A program made the position numbers and the translations under genes. A stretch of 64,000 bases of DNA from JAPOUP01 sp965203255. GTDB lineage: Bacteria; Pseudomonadota; Alphaproteobacteria; Rhodobacterales; Rhodobacteraceae. Positions 52,138 to 61,997 of the stretch are shown here, piece after piece. A model generated the notes under the pieces. It had not been told where the DNA came from. It did not search any database and saw nothing but the letters and a program-made list of their open reading frames with translations. The stretch is taken from positions 4,588,001 to 4,652,000 of the forward strand of contig OZ241882.1 of NCBI GenBank assembly GCA_965203255.1, read 5' to 3'. Within the stretch, counting starts at the first letter, position 1. Each line of letters starts with the position of its first letter.

Positions 52138-52746
52138 ATGCCTGACGAACTCAACGAACTGGGCGCACATATCGAGCGGGTGCGGCCCGATTGCGTGCTG
52201 GGCTGGAGCGTGGAATTCGGTGAGTTGAACTTCGAGTTCGCACCAACGTCGGTTGTGGCCTTCGCCGAATTCCTGAAATCCGATATGAACTGCAGGTTTT
52301 CCACCCTGATCGACATAACCGCGGTTGATCATCCCGGCCGAGACACCCGATTCGATGTCGTCTACCACTTCCTCAGCATGTACCGGAACCACCGCCTGAG
52401 AGCGAAGTGTGCAATCCGGGAGAACGACATGCTCGCCTCAATCACCGATGTGTTCCCCGCCGCAAACTGGTTCGAACGCGAGGTCTACGATATGTTCGGC
52501 ATAATGTTCACCGGACATCCCGACCTGCGTCGTATCCTGACCGACTATGGGTTCAGGGGACATCCGCTGAGAAAGGACTTTCCCACCACCGGCTATACCG
52601 AGGTGCGCTTTGACGACACCCTCAAGCGGGTGGTCTATGAACCGGTGAAGCTCACACAGGAATACCGTCAGTTTGACTTCATGTCGCCTTGGGAAGGCGC
52701 TGAGTACATCCTTCCCGATGAAGGCAGGGATGGTGCCGGTGGCTAA
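52138..52746 (+). CDS. nuoC: NADH-quinone oxidoreductase subunit C
   Basis: A 202-residue 30-kDa-type subunit of the peripheral arm, separate from NuoD as is usual outside enterobacteria. Signature: FEREVYDMFGIMFTGHPDLRRILTDYGF. It helps build the quinone-reactive module. No cofactor. Confidence 0.95.
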   Translation: MPDELNELGAHIERVRPDCVLGWSVEFGELNFEFAPTSVVAFAEFLKSDMNCRFSTLIDITAVDHPGRDTRFDVVYHFLSMYRNHRLRAKCAIRENDMLASITDVFPAANWFEREVYDMFGIMFTGHPDLRRILTDYGFRGHPLRKDFPTTGYTEVRFDDTLKRVVYEPVKLTQEYRQFDFMSPWEGAEYILPDEGRDGAGG

Positions 52747-52875
52747 GGGTGTGGATAGGAAGGCCAGACTGCATCCCGCCTGTGGGGACGGGGCTTCAGG
52801 ACAGGGCTCCGGTCGGAACAATGTCCCGGTCACGGAGTGGTGCATAAGGTACGCAGGCTGCGGGAGTGCCGGGTG

Positions 52876-54084
52876 ATGGACGGAAATTTCGACGACGCAC
52901 TGACTGGCGAACAGAGGATCCGGAATTTCAACATCAATTTCGGACCACAGCATCCGGCAGCGCATGGCGTGCTGCGACTGGTCCTGGAACTGGATGGCGA
53001 GATCGTTGAACGCTGCGACCCGCATATCGGCCTGCTGCATCGCGGAACCGAGAAACTGATGGAGTCGCGTACCTATCTGCAGAACCTTCCGTATTTCGAC
53101 AGGCTGGACTACGTGGCGCCGATGAACCAGGAACACGCCTGGTGCCTGGCCATCGAAAGGCTGACAGGCACGGAAATCCCACGCCGCGCTTCCTTGATCC
53201 GGGTGCTCTATTCGGAAATCGGGCGCATCCTGAACCACCTCCTGAACGTCACGACCCAGGCCATGGATGTCGGCGCTCTCACGCCCCCGCTTTGGGGTTT
53301 CGAAGAGCGCGAGAAACTGATGGTGTTCTATGAGCGGGCCTGTGGTGCCCGACTGCACGCGGCATATTTCCGTCCAGGTGGTGTGCATCAGGATCTGCCA
53401 GAGGGGCTGCTCGACGATATCGACCGATGGGCCGATGAGTTTCCCAAGGTCATCAGGGATATCGATGGACTGCTGACCGAAAACCGGATTTTCAAGCAGC
53501 GCAATGCCGACATCGGTGTGGTCAGCGAGCAGGACGTTCTGGATTGGGGTTTCTCAGGCGTCATGGTTCGCGGGAGCGGCCTGGCCTGGGACCTTCGAAG
53601 ATCGCAGCCCTATGAATGCTACAATGAGTTTGATTTCGGCATTCCGGTGGGACAGCACGGTGACTGCTACGACCGATACCTTGTTCGGATGCAGGAAATG
53701 CGCGAGTCGCTGAAGATCATCAAACAGGCCTGCGAAAAGCTACGGACCGAAAGGGGCGACGTGCTGGCCCGAGGGAAACTGACGCCGCCGCCACGTGGCG
53801 AGATGAAGTCTTCGATGGAGGCGCTCATCCACCATTTCAAGCTCTATACCGAGGGCTTTCACGTTCCCGAAGGCGAGATCTACGCCGCCGTGGAGGCACC
53901 AAAAGGGGAATTCGGCGTCTATCTGGTGGCGGACGGCACAAACCGCCCTTACCGAGCCAAGATACGGGCCCCTGGCTTTCTGCACCTGCAGGCGATGGAT
54001 CATGTGGCCGGTGGTCACCAGTTGGCCGATGTGGCCGCGATTATCGGAACAATGGATGTGGTGTTCGGGGAGATCGATCGGTGA
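52876..54084 (+). CDS. nuoD: NADH-quinone oxidoreductase subunit D
   Basis: A 402-residue 49-kDa subunit forming the quinone pocket with NuoB. Landmarks: FGPQHPAAHGVLRLV with the quinone-site His, HIGLLHRGTEKLME, and the C-terminal FGEIDR, the normal family ending. I start at ATG 52876; the ribosome-binding site is weak (GGGTG). A 129-nt gap separates it from nuoC. Confidence 0.95.
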   Translation: MDGNFDDALTGEQRIRNFNINFGPQHPAAHGVLRLVLELDGEIVERCDPHIGLLHRGTEKLMESRTYLQNLPYFDRLDYVAPMNQEHAWCLAIERLTGTEIPRRASLIRVLYSEIGRILNHLLNVTTQAMDVGALTPPLWGFEEREKLMVFYERACGARLHAAYFRPGGVHQDLPEGLLDDIDRWADEFPKVIRDIDGLLTENRIFKQRNADIGVVSEQDVLDWGFSGVMVRGSGLAWDLRRSQPYECYNEFDFGIPVGQHGDCYDRYLVRMQEMRESLKIIKQACEKLRTERGDVLARGKLTPPPRGEMKSSMEALIHHFKLYTEGFHVPEGEIYAAVEAPKGEFGVYLVADGTNRPYRAKIRAPGFLHLQAMDHVAGGHQLADVAAIIGTMDVVFGEIDR

Positions 54085-54202
54085 CGTCATTCTTCAGGTT
54101 CCGCTTCGTTGGACGCTGCCCGGCTGCCCCCGGTCTTCCGGGCAATGCGGTCGTCGGCAGATCAGGGGCGCAAGGCGCTGGCCTGGCGAAGGATGACTGC
54201 TG

Positions 54203-54928
54203 ATGCTGCGGCGCCTACACCACGAACAGCCCGAAAGTTTCGCGTTCACTCCAGCAAATCTTGCTTGGGCGGAGGCGCAGGTCACCAAGTATCCTGAAGG
54301 TCGGCAGGCAAGTGCGATAATTCCACTGCTCTGGCGGGCTCAGGAGCAGGAAGGCTGGCTCTCGCGCGCGGCGATCGAGCATGTCGCGGACATGCTGGAC
54401 CTGCCGCGGATCCGGGCGCTGGAAGTCGCGACATTCTATTTTATGTTTCAGTTGCGTCCGGTTGGCAGCGCCGCACACATCCAGATCTGTGGAACAACAT
54501 CCTGCATGATCTGCGGTGCTGAGGATCTGGTTGCGGTCTGTCGGGAGCGGATCGCGGACCGCCCGCACACGCTTTCCGAGGATGGCAGGCTCTCGTGGGA
54601 AGAGGTCGAGTGCCTTGGTGCCTGCGCAAACGCGCCAATGGCACAGATCGGCAAGGACTATTTCGAGGATCTGACCGCCGAGCGACTGGGCGAAATCATC
54701 GACGCGATCACTGCGGGAGATGTGCCAACACCGGGGCCACAGAATGGACGGTTCGCGTCGGAACCGGAACAGGGTCTGACAAGCCTGAATGGCAACGGGA
54801 ACGAAGGCCGGACGGCTTGCAATGCGAGTGTGCAATTGGCGGTTGATTCTGGAGATACCCTGAAGCGGATCGATGGAGGGGAAGCGCCATTGGTCACGCC
54901 TTGGCTCAAGGGACATGGGAGCGACTGA
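54203..54928 (+). CDS. nuoE: NADH-quinone oxidoreductase subunit E
   Basis: A 241-residue 24-kDa subunit with a 2Fe-2S cluster (N1a). Ligands: QICGTTSCMICGAE (the first Cys pair) and ECLGACANAP (the second). The C-terminal extension after about residue 170, Gly/Asn-rich with low complexity, is longer than in E. coli and is common in alphaproteobacteria. Starts 118 nt after nuoD. Confidence 0.93.
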   Translation: MLRRLHHEQPESFAFTPANLAWAEAQVTKYPEGRQASAIIPLLWRAQEQEGWLSRAAIEHVADMLDLPRIRALEVATFYFMFQLRPVGSAAHIQICGTTSCMICGAEDLVAVCRERIADRPHTLSEDGRLSWEEVECLGACANAPMAQIGKDYFEDLTAERLGEIIDAITAGDVPTPGPQNGRFASEPEQGLTSLNGNGNEGRTACNASVQLAVDSGDTLKRIDGGEAPLVTPWLKGHGSD

Positions 54929-54935
54929 GAACGGC

Positions 54936-55175
54936 ATGGCAGTGCCAGACAAACCAAATGGCGAGGACCGAACGCTGGCGCGGCAGGGGCGGCAGGCCGC
55001 ATTGGTCATTGCAGCGGCCATGCTGATCTGGGTGGGCGCACAATGGCTGGGCCGGGAACTTGGATGGGAGGCAAGGTATGCCTTTCTCTTCGATCTTGCG
55101 GCGCTCGCGGCGTTTCTTTGGGCTATGTTGGTGACGTATCGGATCTGGCGGAAGCGCCGGAGCAGCCAGGAGTAG
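54936..55175 (+). CDS. DUF5337-like small membrane protein in the nuo operon
   Basis: 79 residues with two TM helices (about residues 22-38 and 47-65) and a basic C-terminus (IWRKRRSSQE). It is located between nuoE (8 nt) and nuoF (4 nt), so it is cotranscribed. In Rhodobacterales a protein of this kind, annotated DUF5337, sits in the same place. A role in complex I assembly is plausible but unproven. ATG 54936 is chosen over an upstream start inside nuoE. Confidence 0.75.
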   Translation: MAVPDKPNGEDRTLARQGRQAALVIAAAMLIWVGAQWLGRELGWEARYAFLFDLAALAAFLWAMLVTYRIWRKRRSSQE

Positions 55176-55178
55176 GCC

Positions 55179-56474
55179 ATGCTGGGTGACAGCGACCGGA
55201 TATTCACCAATCTTTACGGGATGCAGGATCGCACGCTGGCTGGCGCGAAGCAGCGTGGCCATTGGGATGGCACAGCCGGGCTCATCGTGAAGGGTCGTGA
55301 CTGGATCGTGGACACGATGAAGGCATCCGGCCTGCGTGGAAGGGGAGGCGCGGGGTTTCCGACAGGACTGAAATGGTCCTTCATGCCAAGGGAGTCGGAC
55401 GGGCGCCCGGCCTATCTTGTGGTCAATGCGGACGAATCGGAGCCGGGCACCTGCAAGGACCGCGAAATCATGCGCCACGATCCGCACACGCTGGTCGAAG
55501 GCTGCCTTCTGTCCTCATTCGCGGTCGGCGCACATATCTGCTACATCTACATACGCGGCGAGTACATTCGCGAGCGAGAGGCCCTGCAGACCGCCATCGA
55601 CGAAGCCTATGATGCCGGGCTACTCGGACGGGACGCCGCAGGTTCGGGATGGGATTTCGACCTGTTCCTCCATCACGGTGCAGGTGCCTATATCTGCGGT
55701 GAGGAAACCGCGCTTCTGGAAAGCCTCGAAGGCAAGAAGGGAATGCCGCGGATGAAACCACCATTCCCCGCCGGGGCAGGGCTTTATGGCTGCCCAACCA
55801 CTGTGAACAACGTGGAATCAATTGCGGTCGTCCCCACGGTCCTCAGGCGCGGTGCCGAGTGGTTCGCGTCCTTTGGACGACCCAATAACACCGGCACCAA
55901 GATCTACGCTGTCAGCGGGCACGTGAACAGTCCCTGCGTCGTTGAGGACGCCATGTCGATTACCTTCGAGGAACTGATCGAAAGGCATTGCGGGGGCGTT
56001 CGGGGCGGATGGAGCAATCTCAAGGCGGTGATTCCAGGCGGTGCCTCCGTTCCCTGTGTGCGGGGGGAGGACATGCGTGACGCGGTCATGGATTTCGACG
56101 CCCTTCGAGAGGTCGGGTCTTCGCTGGGAACCGCCGCTGTGATCGTAATGGACCGGTCGACCGACGTCATCAAGGCGATCTGGCGGTTGTCGAAGTTCTA
56201 CAAGTACGAAAGCTGCGGCCAGTGCACACCCTGCAGAGAGGGAACGGGCTGGATGATGCGGGTTATGGATAGACTTGTCAGGGGTGAAGCCGGGATTGAG
56301 GAGATAGACATGCTTCTGGATGTCACCAGGCAGGTCGAGGGACATACGATCTGTGCCTTGGGCGACGCCGCGGCCTGGCCTGTACAAGGGCTGATTCGAA
56401 ACTTCCGCGACGAGATCGAGGATCGCATACGTTCGCGGCGAACGGGTGGCCTGACCGCTGTGGCGGCGGAGTAA
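55179..56474 (+). CDS. nuoF: NADH-quinone oxidoreductase subunit F
   Basis: A 431-residue 51-kDa subunit that binds NADH, FMN and a 4Fe-4S cluster (N3). NADH site GRGGAGFPTGLKW; FMN-site region NADESEPGTCKDR; cluster ligands ESCGQCTPCREG with a distal Cys in CALGDAAAWP. Canonical length. Confidence 0.96.
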   Translation: MLGDSDRIFTNLYGMQDRTLAGAKQRGHWDGTAGLIVKGRDWIVDTMKASGLRGRGGAGFPTGLKWSFMPRESDGRPAYLVVNADESEPGTCKDREIMRHDPHTLVEGCLLSSFAVGAHICYIYIRGEYIREREALQTAIDEAYDAGLLGRDAAGSGWDFDLFLHHGAGAYICGEETALLESLEGKKGMPRMKPPFPAGAGLYGCPTTVNNVESIAVVPTVLRRGAEWFASFGRPNNTGTKIYAVSGHVNSPCVVEDAMSITFEELIERHCGGVRGGWSNLKAVIPGGASVPCVRGEDMRDAVMDFDALREVGSSLGTAAVIVMDRSTDVIKAIWRLSKFYKYESCGQCTPCREGTGWMMRVMDRLVRGEAGIEEIDMLLDVTRQVEGHTICALGDAAAWPVQGLIRNFRDEIEDRIRSRRTGGLTAVAAE

Positions 56475-56715
56475 GGGGTAAAGCGGGATTTCGGCGCGGG
56501 AGGCGGAAATGCACCATGTCCGGACGGACAGGTCCTGCAGGACCGAATCCCGGGACTTGCGCATTCCCGTTCGGAAAGGCATCAGGCCTTGAGGATGTCC
56601 GGAAATCGGGAGAACATGGCTTGACCCAGCGAAGTTGCACTCTTGATCGGTGTGTTGCTGGTCATGGAGCCACCTGCAGGGAACTGAGGTGTGGCGAGGG
56701 TTGGAGGGCGCGCCG

Positions 56716-57093
56716 ATGATCCTGACGCGGATATTGTGCCTGGCACTTGCTGTCGCAGCAGTTTCTTCGTGCGGGTTGTTTCGGGGCGGTAAGGAAACTG
56801 TCGAGGTCCGTGGCGAAAGCTCTGAACCAGGTCTCGTGGAGGTCCGCAGGGTTCGGATCCGCGCCTCGCTCGACAGGGGGAAGGACAGACGGGACTTCAC
56901 CGTGACGGTCAGTCCATTCGCGGCGGTTTCCGAACAGGCATTGGCGTCGGCGCACTACAAGGCGACGACCTACTGTCTCGAGACCTATGGCGGTTCGGAT
57001 ATCCTATGGACACTTGGCCCCGACCAGCCAACCGAGGAATTGACGGTGGATGACGACTCGGTGACCTTGGCGGGAAGGTGCACCCAGCGCTGA
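56716..57093 (+). CDS. Small predicted lipoprotein between nuoF and nuoG
   Basis: 125 residues. The signal peptide MILTRILCLALAVAAVSSC ends in a lipobox (VSSC) at residue 19, predicting an acylated periplasmic protein. The remainder is soluble, with Cys residues in ATTYCLETYGG and AGRCTQ that could form a disulfide. No family was recognised with confidence. It is preceded by a 240-nt gap after nuoF in which I see no gene. Confidence 0.65.
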   Translation: MILTRILCLALAVAAVSSCGLFRGGKETVEVRGESSEPGLVEVRRVRIRASLDRGKDRRDFTVTVSPFAAVSEQALASAHYKATTYCLETYGGSDILWTLGPDQPTEELTVDDDSVTLAGRCTQR

Positions 57094-57246
57094 TCGTTTC
57101 GGATGATCGGGTGGCTGTGGGTGAAACCCAGGTTGGGAAACGCTTCTGGTCTGGTTTGTACAGGATGGACCATGCGCAGGCGACCTGATCCTGTGAAACC
57201 CGCCGGGAGGCACGCGGTATTCCGGCCTGTCCGAACGAGGCTGAAG

Positions 57247-57663
57247 ATGCGGTTTGGCGTTGTTCTGAAGAGTGGAGTCGTATCGCTTTCCGTTTCGGTC
57301 GGAGTGGTCTGCGCAGCTGACCTACCGCCGTTGCAGGACAACCCGCGGATACAGAAGGAATTCCTGGCCGCAGCCGTTGGTGACGCGATTCGAAAGAACT
57401 GCCCGACAGTCTCTTCCCGGATGATGCGGGTACTATACCGCCTTGGCGAGCTGAGAAGGTACGCACGTTCCCTTGGCTACAGTTCAGAGGACTTCGATCG
57501 GATGCGCAGCAGCCCGGAGGCGAAGGAGCGGCTGGCTCGTCTGCGCGACGAATATCTGGAAGAGCATGGCGTGAGGGAGGGTGACGTTGACAGCTACTGT
57601 CGCCTTGGCCACGAGGAAATTGACAAAAACTCGCTTACGGGCTGGATTCTGCGAGCGAAATAG
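57247..57663 (+). CDS. DUF5333-like secreted protein in the nuo operon
   Basis: 138 residues with a signal peptide (about 1-25, ending VVCAADLPPL) and a helical mature part. Two Cys (KNCPTVSSRM and DSYCRLGHE) may pair. This resembles the DUF5333 proteins encoded before nuoG in Rhodobacterales. Periplasmic, function unknown. ATG 57247 follows a GAGG site; upstream in-frame residues are not typical of the family. Confidence 0.72.
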   Translation: MRFGVVLKSGVVSLSVSVGVVCAADLPPLQDNPRIQKEFLAAAVGDAIRKNCPTVSSRMMRVLYRLGELRRYARSLGYSSEDFDRMRSSPEAKERLARLRDEYLEEHGVREGDVDSYCRLGHEEIDKNSLTGWILRAK

Positions 57664-57712
57664 ACGACTAGACCATACAGCATCGGTGCGCCCATGATCT
57701 ACAGGACCCGCT

Positions 57713-59731
57713 ATGAGTGACTTGCGGACCATCAATATCGACGGCCAGGAAATCGCGGTTGACGGCGCAATGACCCTGATCCAGGCCTGTGAACAGGCCG
57801 GAATTGAGGTGCCGCGCTTCTGCTATCACGAGCGGCTTTCCATCGCTGGAAACTGCAGGATGTGTCTTGTCGAGGTTGTCGGCGGTCCGATGAAACCGGC
57901 TGCCAGCTGCGCGATGCAGGTGAGGGATCTTCGGCCGGGACCGGACGGCCAGCCTCCACAGGTCAGAACCAGGTCTCCGATGGTCAGGAAGGCACGTGAG
58001 GGTGTGATGGAGTTCCTGCTGATCAACCACCCTCTTGACTGCCCGATCTGCGATCAGGGCGGCGAGTGTGATCTGCAGGATCAGGCCATGGCATATGGAG
58101 TTGACTTTAGCCGGTTCCGTGAGCCGAAACGCGCCGTTGACGACCTGAATCTCGGGCCGCTGGTTGAAACCCACATGACGCGTTGCATCTCCTGCACTCG
58201 TTGCGTGCGCTTCACCACTGAAGTCGCGGGAATCTCCCAGATGGGACAGACAGGTCGCGGCGAGGACGCCGAAATAACGTCCTATCTTGGCGCGACACTC
58301 AATTCAAACCTTCAGGGAAACATCATCGATCTCTGCCCGGTGGGTGCACTGACCAGTAAGCCCTACGCATTCACGGCCCGGCCATGGGAACTTGCCAAAA
58401 CCGAAACGATCGACGTTATGGACGCGCTCGGCTCGAATATCCGGGTGGATTGCAGGGGACGCGAGGTGATGCGTTTTCTGCCGCGCAACAATGACGGCGT
58501 AAACGAGGAATGGATTTCCGACAAAACGCGCTTTGTCTGGGATGGTCTGCGTCGGCAGCGTCTGGATCAACCTTATGTCCGCGAGAACGGACGACTCAGG
58601 TCAACGTCATGGCCAGACGCCCTGGCGAGGGCGGCGGATGCCATGAAGGGTGGCAAGGTTGCCGGGTTGGTTGGTGACCTGGCTCCAGTCGAGGCATCCT
58701 TTGCGCTGAAAGGGATGATCGAGCGCGACGGAGGATCTGTCGAGTGCCGCATCGATGGGACGAAGCTGCCTGCGGGAAACCGGTCGGCCTATGTCGGCAC
58801 GGCTGCCATCGCGGACATCGACACGGCGCGATCGATCCTGCTTGTCGGCACCAACCCAAGAGATGAGGCTCCAGTTCTCAACGCGCGGATTCGCAAGGCG
58901 TGGCTTTCGGGTGCGGACATATCGCTGATCGGACAGGCGGTCGATCTGACCTATGGCTACGCCCAGATCGGTTGCGGGCGCGACTCCCTGGCAAGGTTGG
59001 CGGAGGAGGCAGGATCCGGTGGGTCGCCGATGCCGGATATGGTCATTGTCGGCCAGGGAGCCCTGACCGGAACCGACGGTGCGGCTGTGTTGGGTCACGT
59101 CATGAAAATTGCCGAGGCATCGTCAGCCGGCATGCTGGTCCTGCATACCGCAGCGGCCCGGGTTGGCGCATTGGACGTGGGTTGCGCAACGGAAGGCGGC
59201 GTTGCCGCTGCCCTCGATGGGGCGGATGCGGTCTACAGTCTGGGAGCGGACGAGACCGACATTCCCGCCGGGCCGATCGTCATCTATCAGGGCAGTCATG
59301 GCGACAGGGGTGCCCATCGGGCCGATATCATCCTGCCTTCCGCCGCCTATACCGAAGAGAACGGATTGTTCGTCAACACCGAAGGTCGTCCGCAGTTGGC
59401 ATTGCGAGCGAGCCACCCGCCTGGTGACGCGAAGGAAAACTGGGCGATTCTGCGGGCGGTCAGCGCCGTTATCGGCGACGCACTGCCATACGATTCACTG
59501 GCGCAGCTGCGCCGGACCCTCATTGAAGAGGTGCCGGTATTGGCGGACGTCGATCGGGTTCCGGAAAACCAGTGGAAGCCGATCCCGCCGGGACCGTTGG
59601 GCAATGGGGATTTCGGCAACGTGATAGGGGATTTCTATATGACGAATCCAATTGCCCGCGCTTCGACACTCATGGCTGAGCTGTCGGCCAATTCCCGCGT
59701 CAGGGCAGAAGTCTCCGTCGCAGCAGAGTAG
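57713..59731 (+). CDS. nuoG: NADH-quinone oxidoreductase subunit G
   Basis: A 672-residue 75-kDa subunit. The N-terminal ferredoxin domain carries the 2Fe-2S cluster (CYHERLSIAGNCRMC). A 4Fe-4S site follows with the His ligand in HPLDCPICDQGGECDLQD, and another in CISCTRCVRF. A long molybdopterin-oxidoreductase-like domain follows, without cofactor. About average for alphaproteobacteria and shorter than the E. coli protein. Confidence 0.96.
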   Translation: MSDLRTINIDGQEIAVDGAMTLIQACEQAGIEVPRFCYHERLSIAGNCRMCLVEVVGGPMKPAASCAMQVRDLRPGPDGQPPQVRTRSPMVRKAREGVMEFLLINHPLDCPICDQGGECDLQDQAMAYGVDFSRFREPKRAVDDLNLGPLVETHMTRCISCTRCVRFTTEVAGISQMGQTGRGEDAEITSYLGATLNSNLQGNIIDLCPVGALTSKPYAFTARPWELAKTETIDVMDALGSNIRVDCRGREVMRFLPRNNDGVNEEWISDKTRFVWDGLRRQRLDQPYVRENGRLRSTSWPDALARAADAMKGGKVAGLVGDLAPVEASFALKGMIERDGGSVECRIDGTKLPAGNRSAYVGTAAIADIDTARSILLVGTNPRDEAPVLNARIRKAWLSGADISLIGQAVDLTYGYAQIGCGRDSLARLAEEAGSGGSPMPDMVIVGQGALTGTDGAAVLGHVMKIAEASSAGMLVLHTAAARVGALDVGCATEGGVAAALDGADAVYSLGADETDIPAGPIVIYQGSHGDRGAHRADIILPSAAYTEENGLFVNTEGRPQLALRASHPPGDAKENWAILRAVSAVIGDALPYDSLAQLRRTLIEEVPVLADVDRVPENQWKPIPPGPLGNGDFGNVIGDFYMTNPIARASTLMAELSANSRVRAEVSVAAE

Positions 59732-59737
59732 GTGGGC

Positions 59738-59950
59738 ATGACCTATTCCCATGCTGACGGCACACCAAAGGCTGGCGATCAAGAGCTGACCAGCCGTTTC
59801 CCGAAGGAACGCGTCCTGTCACGGTCCGCACCCAAAATTCTGTTGCCTGAGGCTGGCATTCCGAGTGTGGATGCGGTTTACAGCAAGCTATCGGGTGTTT
59901 CGCAGGGTCGGGACGCTGCTATAGCGGATTTAGGAGCGCCGACCGTATGA
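59738..59950 (+). CDS. Small unrecognised ORF between nuoG and nuoH
   Basis: 70 residues, starting 7 nt after the nuoG stop and ending 6 nt before nuoH, so it exactly fills the gap. GTGGG is a weak ribosome-binding site. Soluble, no motif. The position and fit suggest real translation, like the unidentified reading frames reported in the Rhodobacter nuo operon, but I cannot exclude a chance frame. Confidence 0.45.
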   Translation: MTYSHADGTPKAGDQELTSRFPKERVLSRSAPKILLPEAGIPSVDAVYSKLSGVSQGRDAAIADLGAPTV

Positions 59951-59956
59951 GGAGCC

Positions 59957-60994
59957 ATGGCTGACTTCCTTTCATCCGGTTTAGGCATTGCGGTGATCAT
60001 CACTGCGCAGTGCTTGCTCATGATCGGCTTCGTGATGGTTTCGCTGCTGTTTCTCGTTTATGGCGACCGAAAGATCTGGGCCGCAGTCCAGATGCGCCGT
60101 GGACCGAACGTTGTAGGGGCATATGGGCTACTGCAGTCGGTGGCCGACGCACTGAAATATGTCGTTAAGGAAGTTGTTGTCCCGGCGGGAGCGGATAGGG
60201 CGGTGTTCCTGCTCGCGCCGCTGATTTCCTTCGTCCTCGCGCTGGTTGCCTGGGCCGTAATTCCATTCAATGACACCTGGGTGTTGGCCAACATCAACGT
60301 CGCCGTCCTGTATGTCTTCGCGATCTCGTCCCTGGAGGTTTACGGGGTGATTATGGGAGGCTGGGCGTCGAACTCGAAGTACCCTTTCCTGGGGTCACTC
60401 AGATCCGCGGCGCAGATGATCAGCTATGAAGTCTCCATAGGATTCATCATAATCGGCGTCATCATTTCCACGGGCTCGCTCAATTTCGGCGACATCGTGC
60501 GGGCCCAGGACGGTGCCTACGGATTGTTCAGTTGGTACTGGCTGCCGCATCTGCCGATGGTCGTGCTTTTCTTCGTCAGCGCCCTGGCGGAGACCAACCG
60601 TCCGCCGTTTGACCTGCCCGAAGCGGAATCGGAGCTTGTGGCGGGTTATCAGGTCGAATACTCGTCGACTCCCTTCCTGCTGTTTATGGCCGGGGAGTAT
60701 ATCACCATCTTCCTGATGTGCGCCCTGACGAGCCTTCTGTTCTTCGGTGGTTGGCTTTCGCCAATCCCTGGGTTGTCCGATGGCCCACTTTGGATGGTGG
60801 CGAAGATGGCCTTTTTCTTCTTCGTGTTCGCAATGGTGAAGGCCATTGTGCCGCGCTATCGCTATGATCAGCTGATGCGGCTGGGATGGAAGGTTTTCCT
60901 TCCGACATCTATCGCTTGGGTCGTGATCGTGGCTTTTCTTGCGCAATTCGGCGCGTTTGGCGGTGCCTATGCGCGTTGGGCGCTTGGAGGCTGA
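59957..60994 (+). CDS. nuoH: NADH-quinone oxidoreductase subunit H
   Basis: A 345-residue membrane subunit with eight or so TM helices, forming the quinone entry channel. Landmarks: YGDRKIWAAVQMRRGPNVVG, the ALAETNRPPFDLPEAESELVAGY loop (acidic quinone-coupling residues), and PRYRYDQLMRLGWK near the C-terminus. AGGAG precedes the ATG. Confidence 0.96.
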   Translation: MADFLSSGLGIAVIITAQCLLMIGFVMVSLLFLVYGDRKIWAAVQMRRGPNVVGAYGLLQSVADALKYVVKEVVVPAGADRAVFLLAPLISFVLALVAWAVIPFNDTWVLANINVAVLYVFAISSLEVYGVIMGGWASNSKYPFLGSLRSAAQMISYEVSIGFIIIGVIISTGSLNFGDIVRAQDGAYGLFSWYWLPHLPMVVLFFVSALAETNRPPFDLPEAESELVAGYQVEYSSTPFLLFMAGEYITIFLMCALTSLLFFGGWLSPIPGLSDGPLWMVAKMAFFFFVFAMVKAIVPRYRYDQLMRLGWKVFLPTSIAWVVIVAFLAQFGAFGGAYARWALGG

Positions 60995-61098
60995 TCCATG
61001 TTGTGGACCTACAATTGCGGGAGACCTGAATTGAGGGCGGTGTCGTCCGAAGGCTGGGAAGAAGGTGCGTGTCATCGGCATTCAGGGGGAGCGACAGG

Positions 61099-61593
61099 AT
61101 GAGCCAGATCGACTGGATCCGTGCCGGAAAGTACTTCGTGCTCTGGGACTTCCTTAAGGGATTCACCCTCGGAATGAAGTATTTTATCGCACCGAAGGCA
61201 ACGGTGAATTACCCGCACGAAAAGGGACCGTTAAGTCCAAGATTCCGAGGTGAACATGCGCTTCGGCGCTATCCGAACGGTGAAGAACGGTGCATAGCCT
61301 GCAAGCTTTGCGAAGCGATCTGTCCGGCTCAGGCCATTACAATCGATGCCGAACCGCGTGAGGACGGGAGTCGCCGAACGACGCGCTACGACATAGATAT
61401 GACGAAGTGCATTTACTGCGGCTTCTGTCAGGAAGCCTGCCCGGTAGACGCCATCGTCGAGGGCCCGAATTTCGAATTTGCCGCGGAAACTCGTGAGGAA
61501 CTGTTCTACACCAAGGAGAAGCTTCTGGAGAACGGCGAGCGCTGGGAAGCTGAGATTGCCCGTAACCTGGAACTGGACGCTCCGTATCGATGA
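61099..61593 (+). CDS. nuoI: NADH-quinone oxidoreductase subunit I
   Basis: A 164-residue 23-kDa subunit with two 4Fe-4S clusters (N6a, N6b): CIACKLCEAICP and CIYCGFCQEACP, each followed by a Pro. Start MSQIDWIRAGKYF at 61099 is the alphaproteobacterial form. The stop overlaps the next gene by 4 nt. Confidence 0.95.
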   Translation: MSQIDWIRAGKYFVLWDFLKGFTLGMKYFIAPKATVNYPHEKGPLSPRFRGEHALRRYPNGEERCIACKLCEAICPAQAITIDAEPREDGSRRTTRYDIDMTKCIYCGFCQEACPVDAIVEGPNFEFAAETREELFYTKEKLLENGERWEAEIARNLELDAPYR

Positions 61594-61994
61594 CCGACGC
61601 CACGAAGAACCCGTTCGAGGATCTGATGAAACTCGGCGTTGATTGGGCCAAGGCCGTGGCCCCGATGATGGAGCCGGTCAATCCTGCAGCGATCGAGAGG
61701 ATGTGGCCGACCATGCCCGGAGAAGCCATGGAGGCGTTCTTCGGGAAAACGCTCAACCCGGAAGGGCTCAGCGCCAAGTCGAGGTTGCTTTTGACGCTAA
61801 TGGGGCTGACGATCATTGGCGCCCAGGCGGAGGTCCAGATCCGGATGACAGTGCGCCACGCACTTGCCGCGGGAGCCACGGATCAGGAGATCAACGAGAC
61901 CATCGCAATGGCGGGAATGTTCGGCGGCGCTCCGGTTCTGGCCAAGGCAATGCAACTGGCGGCCGAGGCGCGCGATGGCGGGACGGAGAAATAG
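61590..61994 (+). CDS. Carboxymuconolactone decarboxylase-family protein within nuo
   Basis: A 134-residue helical protein. The second half VRHALAAGATDQEINETIAMAGMFGGAP is the CMD-family core. There is no Cys at all, so it lacks the CxxC of AhpD-type peroxidases and resembles gamma-CMD/PcaC-type members. Coupled to nuoI by ATGA and 3 nt before nuoJ, it is a fixed part of the operon. Its job there is unknown. Confidence 0.8.
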   Translation: MTDATKNPFEDLMKLGVDWAKAVAPMMEPVNPAAIERMWPTMPGEAMEAFFGKTLNPEGLSAKSRLLLTLMGLTIIGAQAEVQIRMTVRHALAAGATDQEINETIAMAGMFGGAPVLAKAMQLAAEARDGGTEK

Positions 61995-61997
61995 CCG

